From Thalassococcus halodurans (lineage in GTDB: Bacteria; Pseudomonadota; Alphaproteobacteria; Rhodobacterales; Rhodobacteraceae), in the NCBI GenBank assembly GCA_950096585.1, contig CATNDK010000001.1, forward strand, positions 40,943 to 104,942: a DNA stretch of 64,000 nt. Reading direction: 5' to 3'. Shown piece by piece: positions 26,539 through 34,904 of this stretch. The notes below the pieces were generated by a model that was given only the letters and a program-made list of their open reading frames with translations, searched no databases and was not told where the DNA came from. Position 1 is the first letter of the stretch; every line of letters begins with the position of its first letter. A program made the translations under genes and the position numbers.

Positions 26539-27213
26539 TCAGCTACCGCGTCGTGACAAAACGGTAAGTACAGTTTGCCAAAAAATCCACATTTCCATAC
26601 GGAAGCCAGCATTCTTGATGTAGTGCAAGTCAGACTTGACCTTTCGCGCGGTCGCGTCTTGTCCTTCAATGTAGCCTAACTCAATTTGTGCCAGGCCGCT
26701 GATGCCGGGCCGGACAGTGTGGCGTTCGCGGTAGCCGGGAACGGATTGCACAAAACGGCGAGCATGATGGAAGTAATCTGGGCGCGGACCGATCAGGCTC
26801 ATGTCGCCAGCAAGCACGTTCAAGATCTGAGGGAGTTCATCAATCCGCGATTTCCGCATAAAACGACCCAGTGGCGTGATGCGGTCGGTTTCAAGCGGAT
26901 CATTCGAGCTGCGGCTAAGCTTATCCGTGCATCGCATGCTGCGGAATTTGACCAGGCGGAATGCACGGCAATTTTTGCCCATACGCGGCTGAAAATAGAA
27001 AAGAGGACCCTGGTTGAAGAACGGGTTCGCGATGAGCAAAGCCAGTGCAACGACCAAGAAAATCGGAAAAAGAACAATGCAGAACAGAATGTCAAACGGC
27101 CGTTTGCACGCCAAAAAGAACCAATGCGGACCGGCGTTCTTTTTAACGGCCAAGTCCAAGTCTACAGGCTTGGTAACAATCTGTGGTTCGAATGTGTTGG
27201 TTTGATCAAACAC
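26539..27213 (-). CDS. Initiating sugar transferase (WcaJ/ExoY family)
   Basis: This enzyme transfers a sugar phosphate to undecaprenyl phosphate, beginning repeat-unit assembly. After a hydrophobic helix (PFDILFCIVLFPIFLVVALALLI) come the family motifs RLVKFRSM and SRIDELPQILNVLAGDMSLIGPRPD, and the C-terminal RPGISGLAQIELGY. The frame is open to 27324, but GTG at 27213 has a GGGGGA ribosome-binding site at 9 bases and gives 224 residues, the usual ExoY-type length, so I chose it. It lies just upstream of the Wzc-like gene on the same strand with a gap of 104 bases. A second enzyme of the family lies at 56.3 kb. Confidence 0.9.
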   Translation of the reverse strand: MFDQTNTFEPQIVTKPVDLDLAVKKNAGPHWFFLACKRPFDILFCIVLFPIFLVVALALLIANPFFNQGPLFYFQPRMGKNCRAFRLVKFRSMRCTDKLSRSSNDPLETDRITPLGRFMRKSRIDELPQILNVLAGDMSLIGPRPDYFHHARRFVQSVPGYRERHTVRPGISGLAQIELGYIEGQDATARKVKSDLHYIKNAGFRMEMWIFWQTVLTVLSRRGS

Positions 27214-27360
27214 TAAAATATTCCCCCAGACAGGTTTAGGCGTACCCGTCCCTACATCCCTACCATTTTGGGTGGTATGCAGGAAGTCACAAATTCCAGT
27301 TAGGACAGATTTTGCCAAGTGCAAAAAGAAATTGGGTTTCAGTGACTTGTGAATAAACCA

Positions 27361-27397
27361 GCAAACATATTTGGATAAAAATATATCTAAAGTTTGC
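27361..27397. repeat. AT-rich bulged inverted repeat upstream of the sugar transferase
   Basis: GCAAAC (27361-27366) pairs with GTTTGC (27392-27397), and inside it TTTGGATA pairs with TATCTAAA with one G-T wobble; three bases bulge on the left. It is in the 278-base interval between the sugar transferase and the hemY terminator. Function unknown. Confidence 0.4.
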
Positions 27398-27444
27398 GCT
27401 CAGTTTAACTAAAGATAGAATCACTTTTCAAATTGTTATTACTC

Positions 27445-27477
27445 AATAAACCGCGCGGTATTTCGGCGCGGTTTATT
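27445..27477 (-). terminator. Terminator after hemY
   Basis: AATAAACCGCGC (27445-27456) pairs perfectly with GCGCGGTTTATT (27466-27477) across a 9-base loop, 14 bases beyond the end of hemY. The A/T-rich outer stem suits termination. Confidence 0.75.
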
Positions 27478-27491
27478 GGTCTTATTGATTT

Positions 27492-28994
27492 TTAGTGAAG
27501 CTTGTCCGACGTGCTATCTGCTTCCGCGTCTGGTGTGGCGATAACTTCCAACACTTCTTCATCCAGCTTTTGCTGTTCAGGATCTACCAGCTGATTTTCA
27601 GAAGTTTCTTGAATATCCGGTTGCCCAACCAAAAGCGGAAGCATTTCGGCGCCGACGGGCATCGCGCCTTCGTTTTTCGGCGGTGTTTTCCAGCTTAGGG
27701 TATCGAACGCACCACAGTTGCTGCACACCGGTGCCCATTCAGCTTGAATATTCGAACAGTTGTCGCAGACCCACTGCGGGCCACGCGGTGCGGCAAGTGC
27801 TTTGGCCAACCAGCCGCGAACAATCGCATCATTTGCGCCTTCTCCCCGTTCGATTGCTGCCATGATAGTCAGTACGCGTGCATCCGGTTCTGTTTCTGCC
27901 AGATCGCCAAGTGCTTTCCGCGCGCCGGGGAAATCCTCGGCTGCAAGATGCAGTTCAGCATTCAGCAGCTTCGCCTCGCGGTGTTCGCTGTTCACGTTCA
28001 GAAGCAGATTGAACCTTTTGAGGCGTTCTTGCGGGGTCTCTTCCGGTTCGATTTCAGCAAAAGCAGCGGCAAGATCGGGATGGGGCTGAACGCTCCATGT
28101 CTTTTTCAGAAGCCGTGTGGCGTGTTTTTTGCGACCGTCCTCAATATAGCCACGTGCAGCCATTGCAGCGGCAGGAATAAGATCCGGAGAGTTCTTGTTC
28201 GCGGCGATTGCGGCCTCGCGGGCTTCGATGGAGTTGCCGTCTTCCAGAATTGCCTTTGCCTGAGACAGGGCCAGAACAGCATCACGGCGTTTGTGGACAT
28301 CGCGGGGCAATGTGCCGTGCTTCAGCTTGGCATTCAGCGTATTGCGTGCACCGGCCCAGTCACCACCCTGTGCTTGCAGGGTCAGAAGGGTGTCCTGAAT
28401 TTCTTCGTGCTTGGGTTTGATCGCAAAAGCACGTTCAGCCAACTTCAGCGCCGTGTCGGTATCGCCGTCGGCAAGACGTTGTTTCATCACGCCGCGAATA
28501 CCAACAAAGCGGGTCGAGTCATGTTCTAGAAGACGTTTGTAGACGTCCTCTGCTTTCTTGCGATCGCCCGTCATTTCGGCGGCTTGTGCCGTCAGAAGGT
28601 TGGTTAACTCGGGCTTGTGCAAATAGCGCTCGGCTTTTTGGGCTTTGGCCATGGCCTGACGACCCTCGCCGGATGCCAGAGCTGTCAGCCCCTCGGCCAG
28701 CGCGGCATAGCCTTTGCGTTCGCGATTGCGGTCGAAATAGCGCGAGATGGCTGTTTCGTCGCCGTTAATGAAGTGCAAGACAGCGACCAGCAGGGCGACA
28801 AGTTTGAACAGCACCCAAGCGGCAAGCAGAAAGACCAGTGCAGCAATGACCGACTGCAGCGGGCCAAAGGTGTATTCGACGCCGGCGACCGTCACTTGAA
28901 TACCGCCGGTCGAGTCCATCAGATAGCTCGCGCCAAGTGTCAGGGCCGCCACGATGGTGACGAAAATCACGATTTTAAGCAAAGACCAGAGCAT
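27492..28994 (-). CDS. hemY: HemY-like TPR membrane protein with C-terminal zinc ribbon
   Basis: The 500-residue protein starts with two transmembrane segments (LLKIVIFVTIVAALTLGASYL, residues 5-25; about 47-73) flanking the HemY N-terminal domain, followed by tetratricopeptide repeats up to about residue 400. Near the C-terminus is WVCDNCSNIQAEWAPVCSNCGAFDTLSW, a four-cysteine zinc ribbon resembling the rubredoxin-type ribbon of LapB/YciM. HemY proteins are linked to heme synthesis by their gene neighbours only; a biochemical activity is not established. Here hemD and mic60 are upstream on the same strand. A tail of acidic residues ends the protein. Confidence 0.87.
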   Translation of the reverse strand: MLWSLLKIVIFVTIVAALTLGASYLMDSTGGIQVTVAGVEYTFGPLQSVIAALVFLLAAWVLFKLVALLVAVLHFINGDETAISRYFDRNRERKGYAALAEGLTALASGEGRQAMAKAQKAERYLHKPELTNLLTAQAAEMTGDRKKAEDVYKRLLEHDSTRFVGIRGVMKQRLADGDTDTALKLAERAFAIKPKHEEIQDTLLTLQAQGGDWAGARNTLNAKLKHGTLPRDVHKRRDAVLALSQAKAILEDGNSIEAREAAIAANKNSPDLIPAAAMAARGYIEDGRKKHATRLLKKTWSVQPHPDLAAAFAEIEPEETPQERLKRFNLLLNVNSEHREAKLLNAELHLAAEDFPGARKALGDLAETEPDARVLTIMAAIERGEGANDAIVRGWLAKALAAPRGPQWVCDNCSNIQAEWAPVCSNCGAFDTLSWKTPPKNEGAMPVGAEMLPLLVGQPDIQETSENQLVDPEQQKLDEEVLEVIATPDAEADSTSDKLH

Positions 28995-29004
28995 GTGGTG
29001 ACCC

Positions 29005-30498
29005 TTATTCCTTATTCAATTCGGCGCTGATTGCCTGAATGGCAGATACAGCGTCAAAGCGGGTTTTTGCGGCAGCCACCCAATCGGCCATGTCTGCCTT
29101 TGCGTCATCCGAAAGACCTTCGATTTCCTTAAAGGCGGCTTCCAGATCGCCGTTCGCGACTGCGGCTTCTGCGCGAGACAGCACCGCGTCAGCGTCATCG
29201 CCTTCACGCGGTTGCACGGAACGGGCGCCCAACTGCGCCGCGAAATAGGACGTCAGGCTGTGCCGTGTTCCGTCGTCTTCGCTGGCTCGTGCTGTTGCCA
29301 GCGCCTGTCGCGCGGCTTTGGGGAAACTGTTCAAAAGATCGGATTGTGTTGGTACTCCGGTATCTGCGACCGAAGTCAGGCCCTCGGGTACAGACACAAT
29401 GTTCGACGCGATCAAAGGTTCCAGAGATGCTGCGAAAGGTTTGCCTGCATTCACGTCGGCGATCACAGTAGCGGTCGCGATTTTCAGCTCGGATACCAAA
29501 GCTTCGCGCTGGGCGATTTGTTCGGCTTCGACAGCACGTTGGGCAAGATCGGCCACTTCCTGACGCTGTTTTTCCATTTCAGCGCGTTCGGCATCAACGG
29601 ACGCAACGAGTTTATCAAGTTCGGCTTGATAGGCCGCGATTGTTGCGGGGGATACAGCTGCTTCCATTGGCCGTTTTTCAAGTTCGACCATGCGTTCGGA
29701 TAGGGCCGCTATCTGCGCTTCGGTAGCGACGAGTGTCGTCTCAAGCGCGTCAGCTTGGCTTGCGATATCGCCAAGTGACGTCTGAATTTCAGCAAAGCCC
29801 CCGTCAACACCGTCAAATCGGGGCGCTAGATCTGCCAGTTGGCTTTCGAGCGCGTTGATTTGCTGTTCCTGATCAGACAACTTCTCAGAAATCTCGGCTT
29901 CGAACCCTGCGCCATCGCTAAACGGCCAGCCGTTTGGCCCAAGGTATTGGGACAGTCCAAAACCAGCCACCGCAGCGGCGACGCCGCCCAAAAGCATCGG
30001 GAAAAAGCCTGCCTTCTGCTCAACGATCGTTTCTTTGATGACCGGTGCAGGTGTGGGGGTGGTGTCGTTGGAGTCAGCCGGGGGCTGTTCAACTTCCTCA
30101 ACAGGCTCTGGCGTGGTTTCCGACGTGCTTACGTCGGTTTCGGAATCATCCTTGGCGGCATTGTTGTCAGCAGGGCTATCGGTGCTTTCTTCCGCCTGAA
30201 CGTTTTGATCGTCAGATGCAGGCGCTACGTCAGCGGTACCTTCGCTTGCGGCCGCGTCTTCGGCTTTGTCCTCAGTCGCGCTGGCGTCCGCTGTTACGGA
30301 AGGGGTCTCGGATTTCGTTTCCTCGGTGGCAGACTTTTCCATCTGCTCAACCGCCTCTACCGCGTCCTTCACAACCTCTTCTGCCTCGGCGGATGCCTTT
30401 TGGGCCGCTGCAGTGGTTTTCGCTGCGGTTGAGCGTGGCTTGGTTGTACGTGCCTTTGTGGTTCGTGTGGTTTTTCTTGGGGTCGTTGCTTTGGCCAC
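29005..30498 (-). CDS. Mic60/mitofilin-like membrane-shaping protein
   Basis: The 497-residue protein has a basic Lys/Thr/Pro head (residues 1-30), an acidic low-complexity stretch to about residue 160, one transmembrane segment (about 166-187, FPMLLGGVAAAVAGFGLSQYL), a coiled-coil of roughly 130 residues, and a C-terminal mitofilin-type region (GDLEAAFKEIEGLSDDAKADMADWVAAAKTRF). This is the architecture of alphaproteobacterial Mic60, the ancestor of the mitochondrial cristae-junction protein, which deforms membranes. Its place between hemD and hemY is the conserved genomic setting reported for bacterial Mic60. It follows hemD by 53 bases and precedes hemY by 10. Confidence 0.88.
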   Translation of the reverse strand: MAKATTPRKTTRTTKARTTKPRSTAAKTTAAAQKASAEAEEVVKDAVEAVEQMEKSATEETKSETPSVTADASATEDKAEDAAASEGTADVAPASDDQNVQAEESTDSPADNNAAKDDSETDVSTSETTPEPVEEVEQPPADSNDTTPTPAPVIKETIVEQKAGFFPMLLGGVAAAVAGFGLSQYLGPNGWPFSDGAGFEAEISEKLSDQEQQINALESQLADLAPRFDGVDGGFAEIQTSLGDIASQADALETTLVATEAQIAALSERMVELEKRPMEAAVSPATIAAYQAELDKLVASVDAERAEMEKQRQEVADLAQRAVEAEQIAQREALVSELKIATATVIADVNAGKPFAASLEPLIASNIVSVPEGLTSVADTGVPTQSDLLNSFPKAARQALATARASEDDGTRHSLTSYFAAQLGARSVQPREGDDADAVLSRAEAAVANGDLEAAFKEIEGLSDDAKADMADWVAAAKTRFDAVSAIQAISAELNKE

Positions 30499-30551
30499 GC
30501 GTAGGTACCTTTCGAATCCATGGGCAGATGAATGCCGAGCGCGGTGATAAC

Positions 30552-31289
30552 TTAGTGCCCCGTTGGGCGACCCTCAAGCATCTGCACCTGCGCCAATAGT
30601 CGCGCTACCGCCTTCGTCATGCTAGGGGAATTGGGTTTGTCCGCAATCACTACGCCAGAAAAATCTTTGCTATCTAGTGACTTAGCAACGGATTCACTCA
30701 TCGCTGCGATGTAGATTTTTGCCTTGAACGGACCTTGGGCAATAAATTGCTGGGCCGTTCTGGGTGAAAAAAGTGGCACAATCACGGGAATATCGCCGGC
30801 TAATGCCTGAATGGCCTCGGGACTCAGCGGCAAAAGTGGCTGGTCGTAAATCACGGCTTGCTGCGTTTCTATCCCATGTTGGGACAGCGTCTGGGCAATC
30901 GCGCCGCGCGTGTGCGTGCCATGAACATGCAACAAAGGGGCTTTGGGTTGGTCGGCGATGATGTGATCGACCAAATCCTTGGCCGCGCCCGACGCAGATT
31001 TGGGATTGAACCCCAATTCAGCGGCCGCATCACGCGTGGCATCGCCGACGGTGTAACAGGTTTCCAGAATGGGCCCGCCCAGGTGTTTCCACGCAGCAAC
31101 CCCGTTCTTTGACGAAAAGATCAGGCCATTGATCCCATTCAGGTCAGGCAGGGGGCCAGTAAATGTGATGTCGATCAGCGGTGCGTAAATGACATCGGTT
31201 CCATCAACCAAATCGCCCAAATCCGCGATGAACTGGCGCGCAGCGGGTTCGGGGCGGGTCATCAATACTATGGCGCGGGGTGTGGACAT
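30552..31289 (-). CDS. hemD: Uroporphyrinogen-III synthase
   Basis: HemD closes hydroxymethylbilane to uroporphyrinogen III. The family is poorly conserved; support comes from the two-lobe pattern (VLMTRPEPAARQF at the start, IFSSKNGVAAW, CYTVGDATRDAAAELGF, LLHVHGTHTRGAIAQTL, and VPLFSPRTAQQFIA) and from its neighbours. ATG 31289 opens MSTPRAIVLMTRPEP and gives 245 residues; an in-frame extension to 31364 overlaps the tsaD start and is unlikely. It is divergent from tsaD and heads the hemD-mic60-hemY operon. No hemC is in the window. Confidence 0.88.
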   Translation of the reverse strand: MSTPRAIVLMTRPEPAARQFIADLGDLVDGTDVIYAPLIDITFTGPLPDLNGINGLIFSSKNGVAAWKHLGGPILETCYTVGDATRDAAAELGFNPKSASGAAKDLVDHIIADQPKAPLLHVHGTHTRGAIAQTLSQHGIETQQAVIYDQPLLPLSPEAIQALAGDIPVIVPLFSPRTAQQFIAQGPFKAKIYIAAMSESVAKSLDSKDFSGVVIADKPNSPSMTKAVARLLAQVQMLEGRPTGH

Positions 31290-31362
31290 GAACCTGTCGG
31301 GATTGTGAGGCGTTGCTTCAGGTGCTACCTGCAAGGCTGGCGTCGCGCAATGGGAAGGACCC

Positions 31363-32448
31363 ATGGATCAACCTTCATTTACAGTGCTCGGGATCGAAAG
31401 CAGCTGTGATGACACCGCAGCAGCGGTTGTCAGAGGGCGGGATATTCTGTCGTCCATTGTGCTGGGGCAAACAGAGTTGCATGCCGCTTTTGGTGGTGTC
31501 GTTCCCGAAATCGCGGCACGCGCGCATGCCGAAAAACTTGATATCGCGGTGGCAGAGGCACTAAAGGCCGCTGATACGACGTTGTCTGAAATCGATGCTA
31601 TCGCAGTCACATCAGGCCCCGGTCTGATTGGCGGCGTTCTGTCGGGTGTGATGACGGCCAAAGGGCTGTCGGCTGGGTCTGGCAAGCCGCTTGTCGGGGT
31701 AAACCATTTGGCTGGGCACGCGCTGACGCCGCGTCTGACTGATGGGCTGGAATTTCCGTATCTGATGCTGCTGGTGTCCGGCGGCCATTGCCAGTTTCTG
31801 ATTGTCAAATCGGTGGAAGAGTTTCAACGTCTCGGCGGCACTATCGACGATGCCCCGGGCGAGGCCTTCGACAAAACCGCGCGTCTTCTGGGGCTACCGC
31901 AACCCGGTGGTCCGTCTGTCGAACAGAACGCTCGTGCTGGTGACGAAAAACGCTTTAGGCTGCCACGGCCCCTGCTGGACCAAGAGGGTTGCGATATGTC
32001 GTTTTCCGGTCTGAAGACCGCATTGCTTCGCCAGCGTGATAAATTGGTCAAGGAACAAGCCGGGCTTTACGAACAGGATCGTTTTGACCTCTGCGCTGGG
32101 TTTCAGGCGGCGGTGCGTGACGTGTTGGCCGAAAAGACGCGCCGCGCACTAGAGATCTATCTTGAAATGGCGCCTGCCAAGCCCGCGTTTGCCATTGCCG
32201 GTGGCGTCGCCGCCAATGGCGCGATCCGCGAGAAACTTCAGGCGCTGTGTGATGATAAGGGCGTCGCGTTTATTGCACCGCCTCTGGCGCTTTGCACAGA
32301 CAATGCGGCGATGATCGCCTACGCTGGGCAAGAGCTGTTCGCCAAGGGCGTCACACATGACATGTCGTTGTCGGCACGTCCGCGGTGGCCTTTGGACAAA
32401 GCGGCATCGCCCTTGTTGGGGTCGGGGAAAAAGGGCGCGAAGGCATGA
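31363..32448 (+). CDS. tsaD: tRNA N6-adenosine threonylcarbamoyltransferase TsaD
   Basis: TsaD transfers threonylcarbamoyl to A37 of tRNAs reading ANN codons, with TsaB and TsaE. The 361-residue protein has the ASKHA nucleotide-binding opening [15 protein letters not shown], the iron-binding pair His115 and His119 in NHLAGHA, and [13 protein letters not shown] later. The partner gene tsaE lies 10 kb away at 42.3 kb. The stop overlaps the gpsA start as ATGA, so the two are translated together. Confidence 0.96.
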   Translation: MDQPSFTVLGIESSCDDTAAAVVRGRDILSSIVLGQTELHAAFGGVVPEIAARAHAEKLDIAVAEALKAADTTLSEIDAIAVTSGPGLIGGVLSGVMTAKGLSAGSGKPLVGVNHLAGHALTPRLTDGLEFPYLMLLVSGGHCQFLIVKSVEEFQRLGGTIDDAPGEAFDKTARLLGLPQPGGPSVEQNARAGDEKRFRLPRPLLDQEGCDMSFSGLKTALLRQRDKLVKEQAGLYEQDRFDLCAGFQAAVRDVLAEKTRRALEIYLEMAPAKPAFAIAGGVAANGAIREKLQALCDDKGVAFIAPPLALCTDNAAMIAYAGQELFAKGVTHDMSLSARPRWPLDKAASPLLGSGKKGAKA

Positions 32449-33407
32449 CGATTTCGGTACTTGGGGCAGGTGCATTCGGAACGGCGCTGGCAATCGCATT
32501 GGCGCGTGAAGGCCGCAATGTGCAGCTTTGGGGGCGGAACGCAGATTCATTGGCCGAAATGGCGCGCACGCGGATCAACCCGAAATTGCCGGACGCGACC
32601 CTGCCTGAGGGTCTGTTGATCCAGCCGGATCTGGAATTGGCTGCGCAGTCGCCAACCCTATTGGTTGCGGTTCCCATGCAAACCGTGTCCGGGCTGCTGG
32701 ATAGCATCGACGCTTCGCTGAATGGTCAGCGCGTGGTGGCCTGTTGCAAGGGGATTGACCTGACAACAGGCACGGGCCCGTCCCAGTTAATCGCCCGCCA
32801 GAAACCCGATGCCGTTCCTGCCGTTCTGACCGGTCCCAGTTTTGCCAGCGACATTGCCCAAGGCCTGCCCACAGCCCTGACGCTTGCCTGCGCGGATGAG
32901 GCGCTGGGCGAACAGCGTCAGAACGAACTGGCTTGCTCGGTTCTGCGCATTTATCGCAGCAAGGATGTGATCGGCGCCGAACTTGGTGGTGCGCTTAAGA
33001 ACGTAGTTGCCGTGGCTTGTGGCATCGTGATCGGTGCGCAGCTTGGCGTGAGTGCACGTGCCGCCCTGATGACCCGTGGCTTTGCCGAGATGCAGCGCGT
33101 GGCTGAACGCATGGGGGCCAATCCGACGACGTTGGTTGGCCTATCCGGTCTGGGCGATCTGGCGCTGACCTGTTGTTCGGACCAGTCGCGCAACTATCGC
33201 TATGGCATGGCGCTGGGCGCTGGGACCGAGTTTGACAAATCAACTACCGTCGAAGGTGTTGCCACGGCTAAGGCAATGGCAGACATTGCCCGCAAAGAGG
33301 GGCTCGACCTGCCGATTTGCACGACGGTCAACGCCATCTGCGAGGGACATATCACGGTGCCCGAGGCGCTTAATCAGCTGCTCTCGCGCCCATTGAAGGA
33401 GGAATAA
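32445..33407 (+). CDS. gpsA: Glycerol-3-phosphate dehydrogenase [NAD(P)+]
   Basis: GpsA reduces dihydroxyacetone phosphate to sn-glycerol-3-phosphate for phospholipid synthesis. The NAD(P)-binding start [34 protein letters not shown], and the catalytic lysine region [13 protein letters not shown] are present, and SRNYRYG is the substrate-binding arginine region. ATG 32445 overlaps the tsaD stop (ATGA), giving 320 residues of usual length. It is followed without a gap by a YciI-like gene. The tsaD-gpsA-yciI-EVE string is common in the group. Confidence 0.96.
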   Translation: MTISVLGAGAFGTALAIALAREGRNVQLWGRNADSLAEMARTRINPKLPDATLPEGLLIQPDLELAAQSPTLLVAVPMQTVSGLLDSIDASLNGQRVVACCKGIDLTTGTGPSQLIARQKPDAVPAVLTGPSFASDIAQGLPTALTLACADEALGEQRQNELACSVLRIYRSKDVIGAELGGALKNVVAVACGIVIGAQLGVSARAALMTRGFAEMQRVAERMGANPTTLVGLSGLGDLALTCCSDQSRNYRYGMALGAGTEFDKSTTVEGVATAKAMADIARKEGLDLPICTTVNAICEGHITVPEALNQLLSRPLKEE

Positions 33408-33677
33408 ATGCTCGTTGCACTTTTTGCCAAAGACAAAGCTGGCGCACTTCAGGTTCGCAAAGACAACCGCGAAGCGCATCTTGGGTATATCAAGGATACA
33501 GGCATGGTCGCGCAGGCGGGCCCGTTGATCGTAGACGGCGACATGGCCGGATCGCTGGTTATTCTGGACGTCGAAGACATGGCTGCGGCCGAGGCATGGG
33601 CGGCAAACGACCCCTATGCAAAGGCTGGGCTGTTCGCGTCGGTCGAACTGGTTGAATGGAAAAAGGTCATCGGCTGA
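33408..33677 (+). CDS. YciI-like family protein
   Basis: An 89-residue ferredoxin-like alpha-beta protein of the YciI family (DUF1330 relative), with the family pattern REAHLGYIKDTGMVAQAGPLI and AAEAWAANDPYAKAGLF. The His and Asp residues conserved in YciI are present. The reaction is unknown for most members. It starts at the base after the gpsA stop and its own stop overlaps the start of the EVE-domain gene (TGATG). Confidence 0.85.
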   Translation: MLVALFAKDKAGALQVRKDNREAHLGYIKDTGMVAQAGPLIVDGDMAGSLVILDVEDMAAAEAWAANDPYAKAGLFASVELVEWKKVIG

Positions 33678-34102
33678 TGCGCTACTGGCTGTTCAAATCC
33701 GAGCCGTCCACATGGTCATGGGACCAGCAGGTTGCCAAAGGCGACGAAGGCGAAGAGTGGGACGGCGTGCGCAATTATCAGGCGCGCAACTTCATGCGCG
33801 AGATGTCAGTCGGCGATCTGGGCTTTTTCTATCATTCCCAGTCTGAAAAGGCCGTTGTTGGTGTGGTCGAGGTGGTTGCCGAAGCCCACCCAGACAGCAA
33901 GGCCGATGATCCGCGCTGGGAATGCGTCGATATCAAAGCGGTTGCTGCCTTTCCGAAGGCGGTGACACTGGATCAGGTCAAAGAGACCGAAGAATTGGCA
34001 GACATGGCATTGGTCAAGCAATCCCGTTTGTCTGTGCAGCCTGTGACAGAAGCCGAATGGGCAAAAGTCTGTCAGATGGGCGGATATTCCGACGGGAAAT
34101 AG
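33677..34102 (+). CDS. EVE domain protein
   Basis: The 141-residue protein is a complete EVE domain, a PUA-like fold that in other proteins binds modified bases in nucleic acid. Typical features are YWLFKSEPSTWSWDQQ at the start, WDGVRNYQARNFMREMSVGDLGFFYHS (EVE hydrophobic pocket with aromatic residues), and VVGVVEVVAEAHPD. ATG 33677 overlaps the YciI stop. No partner domain is fused. Last gene of the tsaD operon; a GC-rich hairpin follows. Confidence 0.9.
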   Translation: MRYWLFKSEPSTWSWDQQVAKGDEGEEWDGVRNYQARNFMREMSVGDLGFFYHSQSEKAVVGVVEVVAEAHPDSKADDPRWECVDIKAVAAFPKAVTLDQVKETEELADMALVKQSRLSVQPVTEAEWAKVCQMGGYSDGK

Positions 34103-34105
34103 TAT

Positions 34106-34135
34106 CAGGGGACCGCGCAAGAAGGCGGCCCCCTG
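34106..34135 (+). terminator. GC-rich hairpin after the EVE gene
   Basis: CAGGGG (34106-34111) and CCGC (34113-34116) pair with GCGG (34125-34128) and CCCCTG (34130-34135), one A-C mismatch between. No T-run follows, so it may protect the 3' end or aid Rho-dependent termination. Confidence 0.45.
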
Positions 34136-34273
34136 CTCACCCTGTGCACTCCCATACACAACACGTGAAACAGTCAGATCGGCCTTCTGGCGAACTGAAT
34201 AGAACGTAGCATGTACATCGTGTTTCGCGAAGCACTAAGCATCCGGCAATTAGTTAAAATCCGCAGCAACGAA

Positions 34274-34297
34274 AAAGGCGCCCCGAAGGACGCCTTT
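34274..34297 (-). terminator. Terminator after the DUF2853 gene
   Basis: On the minus strand AAAGGCGTCC pairs with GGGCGCCTTT through one G-U pair around a TTCG tetraloop and runs into TT; it lies 22 bases beyond the DUF2853 stop. Confidence 0.85.
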
Positions 34298-34319
34298 CAA
34301 TAGCCAGTAGGCGTACAGC

Positions 34320-34661
34320 TTAGCTGTAGACGCTTTCTTTGCCGAAATGTTTGGTCAGCATGTAGTAGATTACGGCGCGGTACTTGTTGCGCTCGGATTT
34401 GCCGTACGTCTCGATGACCGAGTTGATGGCGTCCATCAGTTCGGGGCTGTCTTTCAGGCCCAGCTTTTTCATCAGGAAGTTTGTTTTCACTGTTTCCAGT
34501 TCCGCCGGCTGAGAGCCCGCAACTGTGGAAGCATCGGCGTTATAAATTGCCGGGCCGCAGCCGATTGTGACTTTGGTCAGAAGGTCCATATCCGGTTCCA
34601 TGCCGCACTTGCCGCGCAGATCGTCCGCATATTTCGCGATCAATTCGTCTCTTTTACCCAT
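34320..34661 (-). CDS. DUF2853 family protein
   Basis: A 113-residue soluble protein matching the DUF2853 family, whose members are short alpha-helical bacterial proteins of unknown function. Visible features are MGKRDELIAKYADDLR, two cysteines (CGM and IGCGP), and a C-terminal helical segment (MDAINSVIETYGKSERNKYRAVIYYMLTKHFGK). No signal peptide or membrane span. It has a private terminator and no close neighbour on its strand, so it seems to be its own transcription unit. Confidence 0.82.
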   Translation of the reverse strand: MGKRDELIAKYADDLRGKCGMEPDMDLLTKVTIGCGPAIYNADASTVAGSQPAELETVKTNFLMKKLGLKDSPELMDAINSVIETYGKSERNKYRAVIYYMLTKHFGKESVYS

Positions 34662-34851
34662 AATTCAGTCCCCTGGTTTTTATTGCGATCACCCCAAAAT
34701 GGTGTCTGCAAAGAACCTAAGGCGCGGTTTGCACTCCAAACAAGGGAAAAGACACATCACAATTCCCACCATGCAAAAATCTGCCGTTCTACAGTTAAAA
34801 TCGACCTAACACATTTTGTTTTCCAAAAGTGTTTATGTCGAAAGGTATAAA

Positions 34852-34882
34852 AAAAGCCGCCAGTGCGAAACTGACGGCTTTT
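34852..34882 (-). terminator. Terminator after ahcY
   Basis: AAAAGCCGCCAGT (34852-34864) pairs with ACTGACGGCTTTT (34870-34882); the C-A mismatch becomes a G-U pair in the minus-strand RNA. A T-run follows on the minus strand. Confidence 0.85.
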
Positions 34883-34904
34883 CCTGATAATGCGTTTCCG
34901 CTGA

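Noticed and set aside
27349-27357. DnaA-box-like TGTGAATAA near the sugar transferase gene
   Set aside because: A single relaxed match in AT-rich DNA with no cluster of boxes; not evidence for an origin.
34157-34172. Half parS (CACGTGAAACA) in the gap between EVE and DUF2853 genes
   Set aside because: The left arm has no match, so ParB dimer binding is not expected.
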